Source: Chondrilla cf. caribensis (taxonomy: Eukaryota; Porifera; Demospongiae; Chondrillida; Chondrillidae). From it: a stretch of 64,000 bases of DNA. Below the pieces are notes generated by a model. The model did no database searches. It was not told the origin of the DNA and saw only the letters and a program-made list of their open reading frames with translations. Position 1 is the first letter of the stretch. Each line of letters opens with the position of its first letter. Positions 35,691 through 48,630 of this stretch are shown one piece after another. A program made the translations under genes and the position numbers. The DNA lies in contig OZ026547.1 of NCBI GenBank assembly GCA_964020155.1, positions 839,433 through 903,432 of the forward strand, written 5' to 3'.

Positions 35691-36889
35691 ATTTAGAATA
35701 TTGCTATGGACCTCCCCACTAGCACCAAAGGTGAGGAGAGATTGGGGAGTCAAGTGGTGTAATCAATAAGGGTTCTTCTTAGGTAACACTGACTTAGACA
35801 ACTACTATTACATTTAATGTTGCTAGCATTGCCAGGTAGAATTATGTTGGAGATAAACGTTATGGTGTGTTTATCTTTCAGGACAGTTAATGAAACATGC
35901 AGCTGTAGGCACTCTTATTGACACACTTTGCTGTCAGTACCAGTGTGCAGTTAATAATTTATTGCACAAGGGCACCTGTTAATGTATGGCTTCATTATGA
36001 GATGAATCATATTGTATTATTTCAAATTGAAATTTATTGTTCTATCCTATCCTATATCCCATATATATGTAGAGGAGTCTCCAGTTGAGTGGAGGTGGTG
36101 CAACTGAATATGAGGATGAATTGTTTACTTTAGCTTACGAGGATGGTGTCAAGGACAAGTACATGTGCCATGTTTATGAAAAGTCTGAGAGGCATGGGGC
36201 AAGACCAATGTATTATCCACGATATTCTAGATGGATGTACAGTACAGAGTCAATTGGATCACCTTGGTGCACTACAGCTAAACTTCATATGGTCATAACC
36301 TATTCTACAAGTCACTGGAGTCAGGTGGGTGCAGTTACTGAAGGATTACATCACAAGTGTCATGTACAGTAGCTTACTAACCGATTATGTAGCAACTGTG
36401 TATGGTCAAATATGAGGCTCTCTCTATACATTATAGATTGTCCGGAAGTACTGTAAGCCTATTGGTGAAGATTGGAAGCTACGTACAGTAATTCAAGACT
36501 TCACTGTTGAAAGAGATGTAATCACTCCTCACATGCCAGAAAATTCAGGAGCTAACTGGAGTTGTGCTATTGATGGGATTGATCAGGTTTGGTTGTAGTG
36601 TCCACAACATTTCATTGGTTACTTGTAAGATCAACTACACATTCTCCAGATTCCCACATCTTCTCTTGACTTTACCAAGAGGTTTCCTCCTGAGAAGGAT
36701 GGGCCAAAGCTCCTTGAACAAGCTGTGAAGAGTTCTTTATATCCTCCCAAGCTCACCCTGATATCATCAAGTGATGTCCATCCTCTTGTTGAATATAACA
36801 GATCACGTTTAATATGTCTTGAGATAGCTGGTTCTAGACCTAGAATTCAGATACCTGTGCAAATTTTTGACCGAGTGGAACCAGGAATG

Positions 36890-36985
36890 GTGAGTGTGTG
36901 TGTGCATGCGTGCATGCGTGCGTGCGTGCGTGCGTGCGTGTGTGCGTGCATGCGTGCGTGCGTGCGTGCATGTGTGTACATATGC
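36890..36985. repeat. (TGCG)n microsatellite at splice donor
   Basis: Begins at the donor of the exon ending at 36889; TGCGTGCG units with GCATGCGTG. Confidence 0.9.
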
Positions 36986-38149
36986 ATGTGCATTCATAAA
37001 ATTATTTGTGCATATACATGTGTGTGGATTGTATATAATATATGACTGAGTGTATGTAAGGATGTGTGTACTATGGAGGTATGCATTCATATGTGTGTGT
37101 GTGTTTACACATGTACATAAGTGCGCAGTTACATGTCAACTAGTGACACCTTGTACATAGCTTGGTAATATGCACTGTCAGAACATAGAAGCTACATATT
37201 TGTGATATTGTCAATGTTGATAGAGAGAGCCAAAGAAGGTCTTGGAACCTCGCAGTTACAGTCCCGCTCATGAGGGACCACTCAGAGACAGGTTTGGGTA
37301 TTTAGAGCCAACTCTGTGGAATAGGTCATTACCACCTCCTGGAATGATACATAAAACCATAAAACATAAAACATGCATAAAACCGCATACAATACCTTAT
37401 AGAGTGTTTGATGCATATAATATTTACAGCACATTGTACTCCCTGTCCCTCGAGGACACATTTGAACATTGCTATGTGTAGAATGACTGAGAAGGTGTCC
37501 TGTCTTCATAGGTCCACTACAATTGTAACAACGTAATAACAGCTAGGCTGTAGTGTAGTGTAGCAGTGTGCAGAATTGTGTCCTCCATGTGAGTTTATAC
37601 TACACTAGCCTATTTTGTGTGTGACATTGTGAATCGATGAAAAAATTCCACACTTTCCCACTTTTGTGTTTGTATTCGCAGCTAATATGCTCACACTGTT
37701 GTTAAATTTATGTGGTTTTTGCAGGAGAGAGGCTTCTCATCCTCTGTACTGGAGGAAGACTTCTTGCACCCTTACGTTTTTCCAAAGAAAGAAAAGAATC
37801 CGTCCCCGTCAACAGGCACAATCTACTCACCCTATGTACAAGAGGCAGGCATGACAGAAGCACCTACAAAGACTAAAGCTACTGCTACTTTGTTGGCCTC
37901 TTTCAAAGAGAAAGATCAGCAAGCCAACTGAGGTATTTTATCTGTACCACTTGTTAAATTGAACTGTTTCATACACAAAAATAAACTCCTCCATACAAGT
38001 CGATATACCTATAGCAAAGAAATTGACTACCATCCAACTTGGTCAGTAAGTACCTTGAAGGGTACACCAAATCTGTACTTCTTATCAAAGGTACTTACCA
38101 TCAGTACTGGTTGATATAGTGTACATGAGCTAGGGACTGAGTGAAGTAT

Positions 38150-38790
38150 GTAATAACCATGCAGGAATGTGTACTAACCAGGAGTGTGTGCTAACTGGGA
38201 GTTTCTACTAACCGGGAGTGTGTACTAACCAGGAGTGTGTACTAACCAGGAATGTGTATTAACCAGGAGTGTGTACGAACCAGGAGTGTGTACTACCCAG
38301 GAGTGTGTACTACCCAGGAGTGTGTACTACCCAGGAGTGTGTACTACCCAGGAGTGTGCACTAACCAGGAGTGTTTACTAACCAGGGGTATGTACTAACC
38401 AGGAGTGTGTACTAACCAGGAGTGTGTACTAACCAGGAGTGTGTACTAACCAGGAGTGTGTACTAACCAGGAGTGTGTACTAACCAGGAGTGTGCACTAA
38501 CCAGGAGTGTGTACTAACCAGGGGTATGTACTAACCAGGGGTATGTACTAACCAGGAGTGTGTACTAACCAGGAGTGTGTACTAACCAGGAGTGTGTACT
38601 AACCGGGAGTTTGTACTAACCGGGAGTGTGTACTAACCGGGAGTGTGTACTAACCAGGAGTGTGTACTAACTGGTAGTGTGTACCAACCAGGAGTGTGTA
38701 CTAACCGGGAGTGTGTACTAACCAGGAGTGTGTACCAACCGGGAGTGTGTACTAACCAGTAGTGTGTACTAACCAGGAATGTGTACTAAG
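38150..38790. repeat. 17-bp minisatellite, array 3
   Basis: About 37 units of tgtactaaccaggagtg with runs of a CTACCCAGG variant near 38290-38350. Same relative position (after a type A stop, before a CARD head) as arrays 1 and 2. Confidence 0.95.
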
Positions 38791-39148
38791 CAAGTTGAAT
38801 ATTGCACAATCAGAAGTGACTGTTGCTGGGAACACATTTCCCATTCCACCCCATTGGACATTCCCATAACAATGTAGGTCAGCTGCTGGACTAGCAAACA
38901 CACACGTACACAATGTTATCTAATGTTAAGATCCTATCTCATTGCATAATACTTGCAGTGCTGGTGTGTGTGGACATGCTAGTACACAATGTTACCTGTG
39001 TATGTACATGCATTGTGTTATGTCTTCTTTGTATATGTTCAAGGATTATGGTCTATCATAGCCATACCTTGCTTCATGCTGCCTCCATTTTACTGTAGCA
39101 ATGATCTGTACACAGTCACCAGATTGAAGTCATTATGTTGACTGAATA

Positions 39149-39363
39149 CCGTATAGCGGGAAAGTTTCGCGGACTAAAAGTTTCGCGAATTTCGCGAAGA
39201 AACTGGCATTCGCGAAAGTTTTATTCGTGAACACTCAATGACGTAATCGTCTGACAATCAATTAACGCGATGGGCGTTAAAAACGCGAAACTTTTTTTCG
39301 CGAAATCCGCGAAATTGAGCGATTCGCGAAAGTTTTGTCCCGCGAAACTTTCCCGCTATACGG
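39149..39363. mobile_element. MITE with 27-bp inverted ends and TA duplication (young copy)
   Basis: Ends are CCGTATAGCGGGAAAGTTTCGCG and its near-perfect complement; TA at 39147-39148 and 39364-39365. The paralogous sequence near 14557 is an uninterrupted empty site. The interior is rich in TTCGCGAAA palindromes. No coding capacity. Confidence 0.92.
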
Positions 39364-39797
39364 TATCATATCTCCAAACAGGTTGGATTCTAGAAGATTA
39401 AGAAAACAGTTGGTGTGACATCCAAATTGGAAAACTGTTCTATTATAGAGCTAAGACCTAATTTTATAGTAGAGAGTATATTAAGTTTGTATTCTATCAG
39501 TACGTGCATAAAAATATTGCAATACATGTACTGTAATTATAATAATAATAATAATTTATTCAATAATTCACTATAAAATGCGATTATGTAAATAATAATA
39601 TATGCACAAAGTTTTTCGGCTACATGTAGAGTATATGAAATATGCAATCAATTGGCAATTTGCACCAATCACACAGTGCCGGTATTTATACGGAGTTATA
39701 CTGAATTTATGGCGCGTTTATTACGTAATTATTATTATAGTGCAGTATACGTTTATAATATATATAGCTTGCAGATTATAGTATTCAAAGGCTTTTG

Positions 39798-42108
39798 ATG
39801 TCCCGCGAACACGGACAGTTGCCAGTCGAGACCGATCGCGAGGATAACGATTCCATTTCAGACAAGCCGTCAACTGTTCCTGATCCAGAACCAGCTTTGG
39901 AGGCTCTGAGAGACGTCCATGCGAACCTAGTTGACAGGCTACACTCTCCTAGCGTCATTGAACATCTCTTTTCCGGTAGGTTGCTGACGAAGGTCGAATA
40001 TGATTTGGCTAAATCGAAGGAGAGCGATTACGACAAGAACACGGCAGTTCTTGGAGCCTTGATGAGGAGAGGACGAGCAGAAGTGTTGAAGTTTTGTCAA
40101 CTTCTCTTCGGACAAGACCAGCATAATTGCGGGAAAATTCTTCTAGACGGTATTTCAGCACTGTTTATATATATATCTGTGATTTGTGTGCCAGTTTATC
40201 ATTTGATGGAGTTTTTCGTGTACATGTCTGAGTGAAAACCTGTTGCCATGGCCACCCTTAGTCTTGCGTAGCCCAGCCTGGGTTCTACTTCTCCATTTTA
40301 ATATAATATGGCTCCGCAATTCCTTGATCCCGTAGTGTACCCTGTTCCTTGTTTGATTGCCTCAGCAACACAAGCCTCAGGACTGTACTTGATATGTGCA
40401 TTATCTCATTTGCTCCCACTTCCAATATGTTTCTCCCTGAAGCCCTCATTCCTTCATTGTTATTATGCTGGGGAGGTTCTACCAGAAGTCGGTAGAGAAT
40501 TGACATTATTTTTATCTGCACAGTTCATAAGAACTGACCTTCACTGGCTCACCTGACATTGTATATATTATTATATTATACTATATACACTATACATGCT
40601 CACTGGTTCTGTAATATTAATTTTCCAACTAATTAAAGAACCTATGGTGACACCATCAAATTTCAAACAGCATCTAATTCAAGACAATCCGAATTTTGTC
40701 TTTCATATTTCAGTGCCTAATTAGCAAATAGCTTGCACTTAGTCTTCCAACTGAGGTGAAAACTTATTACATGTACATTAGCATATATTAACAATAATGT
40801 ATTCATCATTCATTTCTCTGTTGCTTCAGCTCTCAATAAAAGACGAGTGGATGTTTCCTCTGTCGTCATACCTTCCCAAACACCTCCGGTTGTTCGAAGT
40901 ACTTCACCAAAGTACTATATTGAAATGGAGGACCTTGACGATGCCTTCATTACTTTTGTCAGAGAAGTGAAGAAAGTTGGTAGAAGTCTGGATCCTGAAG
41001 ATCTCAGGACTATTTGTATTCAGCTGCTGAACGGAGTGTCCTCTACCAAGCGAGATGTCCAGGAGGACATTGACGCACTTCGGAGGTGTGATGGAGACTA
41101 CATTGGCTACCTCCAGCCGTACTGGGACTCCCTGGATTGCAACCTCCTGCACAGGCTCATTCGCCAGTTGAAGAAACCAGAATTGATGGAAGACTGGGAG
41201 CAGTACAAGACCCAGGTGAAGGAAGCTTGCACAGCCACTCTAGAAGAATGTAGGAGGAGTCTACCACAGGGAAGGGAGCTCCCTCCTAACCAGATTTCAG
41301 TCGGGTTTCAGACGACTCAACCTCCAAATGATGTGACTGTGCAGAAAATGCTCGATCTGAAGGATTTCCTGATCAAGAGAATGGGGTTGGAGGAAGCTGA
41401 TTTTGAGGGTTTCACCAATAGTGATGTCACCCTCTTCTTCACAGTCAGCAGAAGCCGTCTACCATTCCTGGTCCGCTTGTGTGCTCTTCATCGTAAATCT
41501 CTTCAGAAGTTCTCCACCACTGTTGTGTTCGTACCTGGAGAATTTATCTATGATGTAATCACAGATCAGGAATTCCCCTACCCTGAGGTGTGTGTGTGTG
41601 TGTGTGTGGGTGTGGGTGTGTTTTTTGTGTGTGGGTGTGTTTGTGTGTGGGTGTGTGTGCATGGATGTGTGTATATGTGCATGCGTGCATGCGTGTGTGT
41701 GAGTACTCTCACGTAACTGTATACAGTGGAACCTTTCTTTTAAGGACACTTTGGGACCTTGATTTTAGTCCTTATTACAGAGGTGTCCTCAATTCAGAGG
41801 TCACTTAATATACTACAGTACTACACTATTACACAGAATGGCGTCCTTATTACAGCGGTTTCCACATTTCAGAAGTTTGTAATAGAGAGGTTCCACTGTA
41901 TTATTCTATTTTTCTCATCATGTTACTTTTCTTGCGTGTGTATATTGTGTGTATATGCATGTACTGTATGCATTAATCCAACTGTATTCAATCTGGTCAA
42001 TGGTCAAAGGCTACCTCACCAAGGAATGAGCCATTTCTACAAATGAAGGATCTCAAAGAAGAGATGCTACATCAATTTGAACAGATACAGACATCCAAGG
42101 TGTGTGTG

Positions 42109-42198
<90 letters not shown>

Positions 42199-43023
42199 TG
42201 TGTTTTGTGTTTTGTGCATGTGTGTGTGCATTTGTGCATGCAATGTTAGCTGTATGTGCTATAGTAGACATAGGATTGGACTAGCCGAAATAAACGCAGA
42301 ACCCTTTTTAAGACACTCCAGGTATGTCCCTAAGAATATTGTTGACTACAGGACCTGATAAACATCTCCCCAATCACATGTAAATTGTTCATAGAGAAGG
42401 ATTATTTGTAATGAGATTTCATTAAGATGTGCACGTATGTACACTGGAGCCTGTATATAAAGACCACCCAAGGGACACACTGTAGTATTTGATGTACAGT
42501 GGAACCTGTATATAAAGACCACCCAAGGGGCACTGTGTAGTAGTTGATGTACAGTGGAACCTGTATATAAAGACCACCTAAGGTACACACTGTTGTAGTT
42601 GATGTACAGTGGAACCTGTATATAAAGACCACCCAAGGGACGCACTGTAGTATTTGATGTACATTTGAACCTGTATATGAAGGCCACTCAACGCAGAGAA
42701 AACACGTATTCTTTGTATTTCATACTAAAACATACTTGAAGTTTGGATAACAATGTCACATAACGTAACATAATATATATTTATATATGAATGTACACAT
42801 TGTGTGCCATTGGTTTCAATACTACATGTGATCTCATTCTTGTTGATTCACAGACTGCTCATGACAGAAGGGAGGTTGTAGCTGTCTTTGAGAAGGTTCA
42901 ACAGGAGTTGATATCCACAAAGAAGAAGCTCGACGTAGTTGAGGAAGGATTTGTTGAAGCAGAGAAGATGTTGAGGACTGTCAATTGGAGTGAAGACGAA
43001 GTTGATGTATGTTTATAACCGTA

Positions 43024-43086
<63 letters not shown>

Positions 43087-43103
43087 GTGTGCGTGTGTGT
43101 GTG

Positions 43104-43184
<81 letters not shown>

Positions 43185-44021
43185 ATGTATGTCAAATACC
43201 TCCTGTCCATTATCCTATGCATACTGTGTACTTCACTCTCAGGTAAATGAAGCAGTAACGCTTAAAATGAAGTTGAAGGAAGAAGAAATACTAAGAAAAA
43301 AAGCTGAAGAAGAACAAAGAAGAATAGCTGGAGAGTTGGTGGAGGTACAGAGAAGGAAAATTGGCTGTCTTAAAGATTCCCAAGTTTATTGTTGTGTACT
43401 TCACCTTTCTCTCTTCTAGATGGAGAAGAAATGGTTGGAGAGTGATTCAAAATCTAATACCATACTCAAGAAAGTGATTTCTGATGTTGAGGGTCTGTTG
43501 GGACAATCCATATATTATAGTGAATCTGTGGAAGGCTTACAGGACAAGATTAGGATACTGGTGGAAGAATGGTCCAAGATCTCAGAACATGAGGTGTGTA
43601 CGTTTAAGGATGTAAGTGCAGCTCAGTAAACATGTATCTAAGTAACAGTCCTGTAGGTATGATTTAGTAACTTTAGCACACACACGCAGGCACGCACGCA
43701 CACACACACACACACACACACACGCACGCACACGCACACAGCCGTGATGGGGTAATAATTTCCAAGTAGATGTCAGTACTCAAGCAAATGTTTGAACCTT
43801 GTGAGTGATAGAAGTGTTCCTTGACACCAGTATTAATACGTATGCCATTATAATCACAGACTGCTGGCTGTAAATCTTATTGCATCTATTATCTTATCAC
43901 ATGTTGACTATTTCCATTCATGTATAGCCTGACGCTACCTCACCAAGTGCTGGACAACTACACCAACTCAAGGGTAAAGGAATATTGCGTCCATTTGAAC
44001 AGTTGCAGATACTCAAGGTAT

Positions 44022-44058
<37 letters not shown>

Positions 44059-44094
44059 CGTGTGTGTGTGTGTATGTATGTATGTGTATGTTCT

Positions 44095-44180
<86 letters not shown>

Positions 44181-44951
44181 TGCGTGTGTATGTGTGTGCG
44201 TGTGTGTATGTGTTATTTGCACAGTACATAATATGGTAGAGTAGAACAAATATCGATATAGGTATGGCTGTAAAATCTACTGTAATGAAAACGAGTAGTT
44301 AGAGAACATTCTGGTTTTCTCTGTAAAAGCAGATTAGCACAGTTTTTATCAAGTCCCAATTTCAATACCTTTCAGAAAACAGAAGAAACTCCCAAAGTAT
44401 GGAAAGCGAAGGAAGATGCTTCTTCCCTTCATCAGGCCCTGGAGAAGTTGACTCCTTCATTTGTAACCCTTGCTGGTGTATTCAAGCATCACTTGAAGGT
44501 ATATTGTTATGACAAGGGCGAATATGTTCCGGATTCCTTCATACTATTATGCCAAGCTACGTTGGCCAGAAAAAGAGGGACTAGTACATTACCTAGGTTG
44601 AGCAACTATTATGAACACTTTGGTACTGAAATTTTGGATAATACCACCATATTTGATATTGAAATGATCCACTTAGTTGCCAACCACTTTAAGCAGCCAC
44701 CCCTCACTGAAGCTGTTGAAAAGTACGAAGCTGCTCTTCAGCCATTGATGGAGGCCAGTATTGCTGAGCTAACCGAGAGATACATCGTTGAGCCTGTGGA
44801 CCAGGATCCTTCAAAACAAGCCTACAAACTGGTGCTGAAGTGTCCCAGGGATAGCCTTGTTGGAGATCTCTATTACGCCCGGTATTACCTCGAGAAGTAC
44901 CTTGGTATCCCAGAAGCCAGGCTGTTGACGTTTCCTAGAAGATGGCAGTGA
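39798..44951 (+). CDS. Type B CARD / module / coiled-coil / module protein, copy 2
   Basis: Eight exons: 39798-40149, 40830-41587, 42010-42099, 42854-43006, 43243-43344, 43420-43593, 43928-44017, 44376-44951; 764 codons plus stop. Same architecture as the copy at 15013-19795 with only scattered substitutions: CARD-like bundle, module with [17 protein letters not shown], coiled coil, C-terminal short module ending FPRRWQ. The N-terminus is two codons shorter (ETDRED without the LA before it), and the CARD has a Pro-to-Arg change (RRGRAEVLKF). All frames and splice sites are kept, so it is probably functional. It is followed by the promoter of the second K copy after about 300 bp. Confidence 0.8.
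41724..41898. mobile_element. Mariner-like MITE, complete
   Basis: Inverted ends CAGTGGAACCT...AGGTTCCACTG flanked by TA on both sides; 175 bp, no coding. A left-truncated copy is at 16838-16957 in the other type B gene. Confidence 0.85.
42100..42235. repeat. (TG)n microsatellite at splice donor
   Basis: Begins on the donor of the exon ending at 42099. Confidence 0.95.
42440..42685. repeat. 55-bp tandem repeat, second array
   Basis: Four to five units paralogous to 17391-17690, one or more units shorter. Confidence 0.9.
43026..43190. repeat. (TG)n microsatellite in intron
   Basis: About 165 bp of TG with TGCG interruptions; the other type B copy has a shorter tract at the same place. Confidence 0.95.
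44018..44212. repeat. (TG)n microsatellite at splice donor
   Basis: Compound TG/TATG/TTCG tract after the exon ending at 44017. Confidence 0.95.
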
Positions 44952-45279
44952 GAGTGATCACCCACCTGAGCTAATTATCATCACCTCGATAGCTGTAGTG
45001 TTACTGTTCACATTAGACATTATTTCAAACTGTTATCGACTAGCAATGTCAATGTCATAACAATGACTATCACTGTTACGTGACAAGTTTGCTTTTATAA
45101 GTCCTCAAACACACACATTGCATATTGATTAGGCATAATCTCTTTATATTTCTCAGTGTATTTGGAGTTCTAGAATTATTTTCTTTTGTATTACAGTTGG
45201 TTTAGTGCTTGTTCACATCATTAAAGTAGTGGCTATATTGGGAGCCATTTTATATTTATTGCGAAACGAAATGGAAGGT

Positions 45280-45560
45280 TACGCGACTCCGTGACGTCAC
45301 TGTCTTGTATATAACGGCGCACCCGTCATTCGAGAGTCATATCAGCGGTGATACGAATTGCTGGTGATCGCAGATTACAGAAGCCTAGCTAGAAGGGAGG
45401 ATTTTGAATCTATCTTTCAGGATACACACTTTCTGTTTCGGGAAGGGACGTCTTCGCAACTACGTATATACTTGATCGAGGGCTGTTGATCGTATATAGA
45501 AGATCACCTCACGGACTGTCGCGATCGATAATTCACTTCATTCATCTAACGTGTAAGTAA
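45280..45560 (+). promoter_or_regulatory. Promoter and leader of kinase-related copy K2
   Basis: CRE TGACGTCA (45292-45299) and TATATAA (45308-45314), spaced as in K1. The leader carries about 75 bp more than K1 between CATATCAG and GATACACACTTTCTG (about 45345-45420). The extra piece ends in a pyrimidine tract plus CAG and may be spliced out, or was lost from K1. Confidence 0.7.
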
Positions 45561-45825
45561 GTGGCCGGTGTACAGAATAGACCGGTAGATTTCTGTTGTA
45601 ATAATGACATTATAAGCCCAATGTACGAAGACATTCACCTGCAGGCCTAGGTCAAGTTTGTCATGTAAAAGATTATTTGAATTGTATCATATTTAATAGT
45701 GTTGGGTTATTAGTGGTTATTACTGTAAATGTATGCGTTTTGTGACATTTTGAGGACCTTGTACTGAGATTTATCATGCTGGGCAATGTCATCTACTAAA
45801 TATTACTCATTATTACCTTTCTAAT

Positions 45826-46193
45826 AGGGCTGGGAATCGGCTGTAATTTTCAAATCGATTATCAATACATATTAGCCGATTGATTAGTCGATTAATCGCC
45901 GGAAGTAATTCAAGTGGGCGTAACCGGAAACCACTCCCACTTCATTAGACTGAGTGGTCATCCAATAGATGTGAAGTCCATAGAGTCCTTTTCACATTTC
46001 AGGTACAACACTGAACCCATGGAGTGAATTAAGGTTCTGGGTAATAAGATGGGGGTGGCTGCCTGGGCTACTCACTTAATTACTTCCTGTAATTAATCGA
46101 TTTGCTTGCACTATTTTATTAATGATAATCAGATTTGGAATGAAAATTGATTGATTAATCGATGTAATCGATTAATCATCCCAGCACTACAAG
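45826..46193. mobile_element. hAT-like MITE
   Basis: Flanked by an 8-bp direct repeat TTTCTAAT (45818-45825 and 46194-46201). Ends carry GGGCTGGGA / TCCCAGCAC, with many ATTAATCGAT motifs inside. Confidence 0.75.
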
Positions 46194-47009
46194 TTTCTAA
46201 TAATCAATATTGTACTTAATATAGGAATATTCATGCATAATGTTGGGTAAGTGTATACTATAATTATGGTAGCAATAGTAAGTAGATTATACCTGAATGA
46301 AGGTGTCTGTGGTTAATCAAATCATGTAGAGAACATAATAGTGTGTTACGCAGGTGATTTCCCAGGGGGAGCACCTAACGACTTTGCTGTTGTCCAATTA
46401 GTTTACCAAATAAGGACCTGTGAACAAAATATATTGTACCATGTTTGTTAACTAATTGTTGTGGTTGAAGGGTGGTTAGGTCTAATGGGTGCTTTCCCTG
46501 GGACAGTCTCTAAGGCTTATCTCATCAGTTAATTATGAGCACCCACACACATTCATTGAGCAGAGCACATACAAATATATCTCTCTAAAGCTGTTTGTGG
46601 GTAATCATGTTGAAACTGTAATTTCTGTCTCTGTACTACCATTCTCTGTACTTTCAGTGTATAGTTGTATTATGCACATATTTGCTGTATCTAGTTGAAA
46701 TTGATGTATTACTATAGTTAAATTGCTCATCAAGGTACAGATCTTTGATGCATGATGGCAGCACTTATAGAAACACGATGTGAAGAAGATCCAAAATGTA
46801 TAATTGACCATGAGGTTTGTTGTATGTAAGCAATAATTTTCTTTATTGTCCAAGATGTCAAGATAATAATTATTACTTTTTAACAAATTAAAAAAATGTA
46901 TACATTTGTATTCTGACCACTTTCCATGATGGGGAAACAGTGGAATGGAGGAAATGATTGGAAAATGCACGTAAATACACACACATGCTCACACAAACAT
47001 GCACATGCA

Positions 47010-47013
47010 CACA

Positions 47014-47090
<77 letters not shown>
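47010..47090. repeat. (CA)n microsatellite
   Basis: About 75 bp of CA in the first intron of K2; the K1 counterpart (near 21540-21640) is impure. Confidence 0.95.
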
Positions 47091-47092
<2 letters not shown>

Positions 47093-47664
47093 TGGATGTC
47101 TGTATGATGTATACATGCTTGTATTCTTTTTCATAGGCGTATCAAAGGCAAAAGTGTGCATATATATGTGATACGTGCACACTTCCTCTGATATGTGCAC
47201 ACTTGTTGATCAATTAATTAATGCCCCTTAGTTACCAGAGCAACCGACCAATTGATTAATGTCACTTAGCTACGTACCATGCGGAGAATTGTCACAGTAT
47301 CACAACAGCTAGTAACTGTTAAAAGTACAGTAGTAAAGTTTAAGAAGAGTTTCTTTATATTGTTAGTTGTTGTACGTTGGGGAAGTGTCCTTTTACAAGA
47401 TATATTCGCCGAAAATAATCACAGTGTACCAATTTAATAAAATCAACAGTAGTCTTTGTAAAGTTTAAGAGAAGTTTCTGTAAATTGTTAGTAGTTCAAA
47501 AACTGGGCTTCTAACTCATCTGTTAGTAGAAAATTATCCCAATCTGAAATTTTATCTATAAAACTAAAAAGATCAGCACATTTGTCGGAATCCATCAAAC
47601 AAATCGATACACACAGCAGCAGTTTAAAAGGATACAAGCTAGTTATGTGATATGAGCATTTATA

Positions 47665-47849
47665 CCGCATACGCTTTAACTTTCGTGGTTTTAGTGGATC
47701 AGTAGCCATCTATGAAAGTTTTAATCTATTTTACATACAAATTTCAGACCAGACAGGCAACGGGTGTGCGGGTATGTCTCAAACCTCGAAAATTGCAAAA
47801 ACTGGCAATCTGCGAAAGTTTAAGCCCACAAACGTTAAAGCGTATACGG
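47665..47849. mobile_element. MITE with TA duplication, first intron of K2
   Basis: Ends CCGCATACGCTTTAAC and GTTAAAGCGTATACGG with TA on each side. It probably belongs to the same superfamily as 39149-39363 (shared CCGTATA-type tip). Confidence 0.8.
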
Positions 47850-48630
47850 TATTAACATGGTGGACAAAAATGTTGTTGTGGTTTGAAGTAATATAAGCAA
47901 AAAAGCAGAGGATGGTCACGAGTGAGTGGTGTGTGATACCAATAATGATAGTGTTGGTTCTGCTGAAATAAGTTTTCGATGTTAAGTCTATGAGAAACTA
48001 TTGCATAGTACAATAATTAAAGTTTAGCCATCGTGCAGGTCATTGTTACTCAACAATATCCCGGTACAGCTGGTCTCATGATAAGTATACCCAACTTTCA
48101 TCTTAGAGGCAATTTGCTATCCTATATCTACCTACTGACGCAATATAGAAGAGAATATTATTTCTTTAATGATGAATTTTGCGAATTCTGTTATGACGGT
48201 TCTTGTAGAAGCGTGATTATCATGTGACTGCTCGTGACCAGCCCCCAAATTAGGTGATTCCATTGTTTACATAACTTGAAAACCGCAAGTTATTTGTTTC
48301 CGTGTTTGATGCTGACATGTCCCACCTGCGCATATATTTGAGGTTGATGTTGCTCTCTTGAATATCTGGATAAAATACTTCACATCATCATTTCTACACT
48401 AAATGCACACTCTACTGTAACAAGGGGGAACTAAACACTTGTCTACTTATAATTGTCCTTTATGAACCTGCATGTAAAAACTGGGTTAGATATTCCCACC
48501 TATCTTTCAGAGGTACTTTTTCATATTTATAATATTATAATGAATGGATGATGCTGAAAAACAATGCATTGTTCTTTATTTCTTATGTCTAGTTTGATTA
48601 TTATTGATTATATTTGTTTCAATCATACAG

